Shown here one piece after another: positions 62,603 through 64,000 of a stretch of DNA of 64,000 nucleotides. The stretch comes from Mesorhizobium loti R88b (GTDB lineage Bacteria > Pseudomonadota > Alphaproteobacteria > Rhizobiales > Rhizobiaceae): positions 2,481,001 to 2,545,000 of the forward strand of contig NZ_CP033367.1 in NCBI RefSeq assembly GCF_013170845.1. Reading direction: 5' to 3'. Below the pieces are notes generated by a model. The model was not told the origin of the DNA. It worked only from the letters and a program-made list of their open reading frames with translations, and did no database searches. Both the position numbers and the translations under genes were made by a program. The stretch's first letter is position 1. The number at the start of each line of letters is the position of its first letter.

Positions 62603-64000
62603 TTAGCCTTCCTGGCCGGCCGGCAGCGGGACGGCCTCGTGTTCCGACGCCGATCCGCGACGCAGGCCGAGGAAGACGACAAGGGCGGTGACGACGGTGA
62701 TTGCCGCCAGTACGATCAACAGGCTGTCGAACGCTGTTTCGTAGGCTTGGACCAGAACCATGGCGCTGGCCGTCGGCAGATGTTGTGCCGTTTCAGCGAC
62801 ATTGCCGGTCACCAGCAGCTGCGCCGCTGCGGTCGCATCCCTGAAGGACGCTCCTTGAGCGGAGAGCTGTGCTGCGGTGAAGCCTGACAGGGTTGCCATG
62901 ACGATTGCCACCGCCACACCCTCGCAAGCGACACGGGTGGTGTTGAAGATGCCGACCGCCATGCCGGCGCGCTCCCTTGGCACGACGCTGACGGCAAGCC
63001 CGTCCATCAATCCCCAGGGCAAAGCGATGCCGATACCGATCAGCACCAGCGGAGCGACCAGTGCGATGGCGACGGGTGGTGTCAGGCTCAGCCAGACGAG
63101 GCCGCCGGCGGCGATGAGCAGGCCCGCGCCGCAGATCATGGCCGGAGCGATCCAGCGCGCCAGCTGGCCGGCAAGCAGAGGCAGGATCAGCAGCGGCCCT
63201 GACAGGCAGATCATCAATTGCCCGGCCTTGATCTCGCTCATCCCTTCGATGCCGATGAAGCGGATCGGTAAAAGCACCAGCAGGACGACGAAGCCATAGG
63301 CGGGTGCCGCCGCCAGGAACTGGACGCCGACGAAGCGGGGAAAGCGAAACAGGGTGAGATCCAGCATCGGCCGGCACACGCGCCGCTCGACGATAACGAA
63401 CGCGGCGAAGAAGAGGGCGGCCGCCACGAGCAGGGCGATGACGAGGGGATCAGCCCAACCGCTCTGCGGCGCCTGCAAGACACCATAGGTCAGCAAGGCC
63501 AGTGCGCTCGTGAAAGTGCCGGCACCCGCCCAGTCGAGGCCGGTCGCATCCGGATCGCGCGATTCCGTGATGGTGCGCAGGCCGAGGCTTGCCGCGGCAA
63601 CCGCGAGCGCTGCGACCAGAACAAAGATCGAGCGCCAGCCGAATGCGGAGATGAGCAGGCCCGAGGCGATCGGGCCGAAGGCAAGGCCGGTGCCGAAACT
63701 GGTGCCGAGGAAGGAGAAAGCGCGCAGCCGCAGCGGTCCTTCGAATTCCTGGGCAAGGGCCGAGGCGTCGCCGGCGAAGGCGGCGGCCGCGCCGATGCCT
63801 TGCGCGGCCCTGCACATGTCGAACCAGACGATATCAGGCGCCAGCATGGCACCCAGTGAAGCCAGCACGTAGAGGCCGAGGCCCGCCAGGAAGAGCCGTT
63901 TGCGGCCATGGTTGTCGGCCAGCGCACCTGCCGCCATCAGGCTGGCGCCGAAGGTCAGCATGAAGGCGTTGGTCACCCAGTTGAGCGCGATCGGGCTGCC
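62603..64000 (-). CDS. MFS drug transporter, EmrB/DHA2-like (5' part outside window)
   Basis: About 466 residues are visible; the frame stays open at the right edge (reading G-S-P-I-A-L-N-W-V-T-N-A-F), so the true start lies outside. Major facilitator with the loop motif D-N-H-G-R-K-R after the second helix and ~12 further hydrophobic segments, of the 14-helix DHA2 type used for drug export or (Fsr-like) quaternary amines. Convergent with the ATP-grasp operon. Confidence 0.92.
   Translation of the reverse strand, partial: GSPIALNWVTNAFMLTFGASLMAAGALADNHGRKRLFLAGLGLYVLASLGAMLAPDIVWFDMCRAAQGIGAAAAFAGDASALAQEFEGPLRLRAFSFLGTSFGTGLAFGPIASGLLISAFGWRSIFVLVAALAVAAASLGLRTITESRDPDATGLDWAGAGTFTSALALLTYGVLQAPQSGWADPLVIALLVAAALFFAAFVIVERRVCRPMLDLTLFRFPRFVGVQFLAAAPAYGFVVLLVLLPIRFIGIEGMSEIKAGQLMICLSGPLLILPLLAGQLARWIAPAMICGAGLLIAAGGLVWLSLTPPVAIALVAPLVLIGIGIALPWGLMDGLAVSVVPRERAGMAVGIFNTTRVACEGVAVAIVMATLSGFTAAQLSAQGASFRDATAAAQLLVTGNVAETAQHLPTASAMVLVQAYETAFDSLLIVLAAITVVTALVVFLGLRRGSASEHEAVPLPAGQEG

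Overview
The window is chromosomal DNA from an alphaproteobacterium of the order Rhizobiales, most likely Mesorhizobium or a close Phyllobacteriaceae relative. The grounds are high GC, the sciP / fliJ-like / ctrA / receiver / chpT / eipA (DUF1134) cell-cycle neighbourhood, IalB-family proteins, a long LeuA with a leucine leader, and short intergenic palindromes of rhizobial type. No database search was possible. Family names rest on motifs read directly from the translations.

Layout. (1) 1-11.2 kb, minus strand: two RND efflux systems. One is an adaptor plus a permease cut by the left window edge. The other is a complete MdtABC-like operon (adaptor and two permeases, joined by ATGA overlaps). 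Small secreted proteins lie beside them, one very rich in histidine. (2) 11.9-14.2 kb: an endonuclease/exonuclease/phosphatase-fold protein and a cardiolipin-synthase-like phospholipase D. (3) 14.5-24.9 kb: a host-interaction or surface locus with two AraC-type regulators, a 1745-residue trimeric autotransporter adhesin with 666-bp internal tandem repeats, two IalB-family proteins, a DUF4189 protein and two unknowns. (4) 25.0-30.1 kb: an AT-richer accessory segment with a P-loop ATPase coupled to a tiny repeat protein, two small membrane proteins, a frameshifted Cys-rich secreted protein, a nuclease fragment and an Abi-alpha (DUF4393) protein. This looks like a defence or decay island. (5) 30.3-37.4 kb: SDR, ketoacyl-ACP synthase and TetR, divergent from an adaptor/RND pair across a long palindrome. 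The block ends at tRNA-Met, and a 14-bp copy of the tRNA 3' end sits at its far side.

(6) 37.8-40.0 kb: Gfo/Idh/MocA oxidoreductase and mnmA. (7) 40.3-45.9 kb: the CtrA control cluster (sciP, ctrA, chpT, a stand-alone receiver, a FliJ-like protein, eipA), interrupted by a quinone-reductase/HxlR divergent pair. (8) 46-57.9 kb: housekeeping and metabolic genes (coiled-coil protein, SpoU methyltransferase, ArsR, HugZ-like haem protein, SDR, GNAT, glutathionyl-hydroquinone reductase, NUDIX, metallophosphoesterase, alpha/beta hydrolase, wHTH-TM-TPR protein). (9) 58.1-60.2 kb: leuA, preceded by a Leu-rich leader peptide and hairpin (attenuator), with a clear terminator behind it. (10) 60.3-62.6 kb: an ATP-grasp / esterase / SnoaL operon, convergent with an MFS drug transporter cut by the right edge.

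The strongest candidates for something undescribed are the ATPase plus 82-residue repeat-protein pair at 25.0-26.6 kb in its accessory setting, the possible tRNA-Met-bounded island, and the ATP-grasp/esterase operon. The leucine attenuator is a well-supported regulatory feature that ordinary gene calling would miss.
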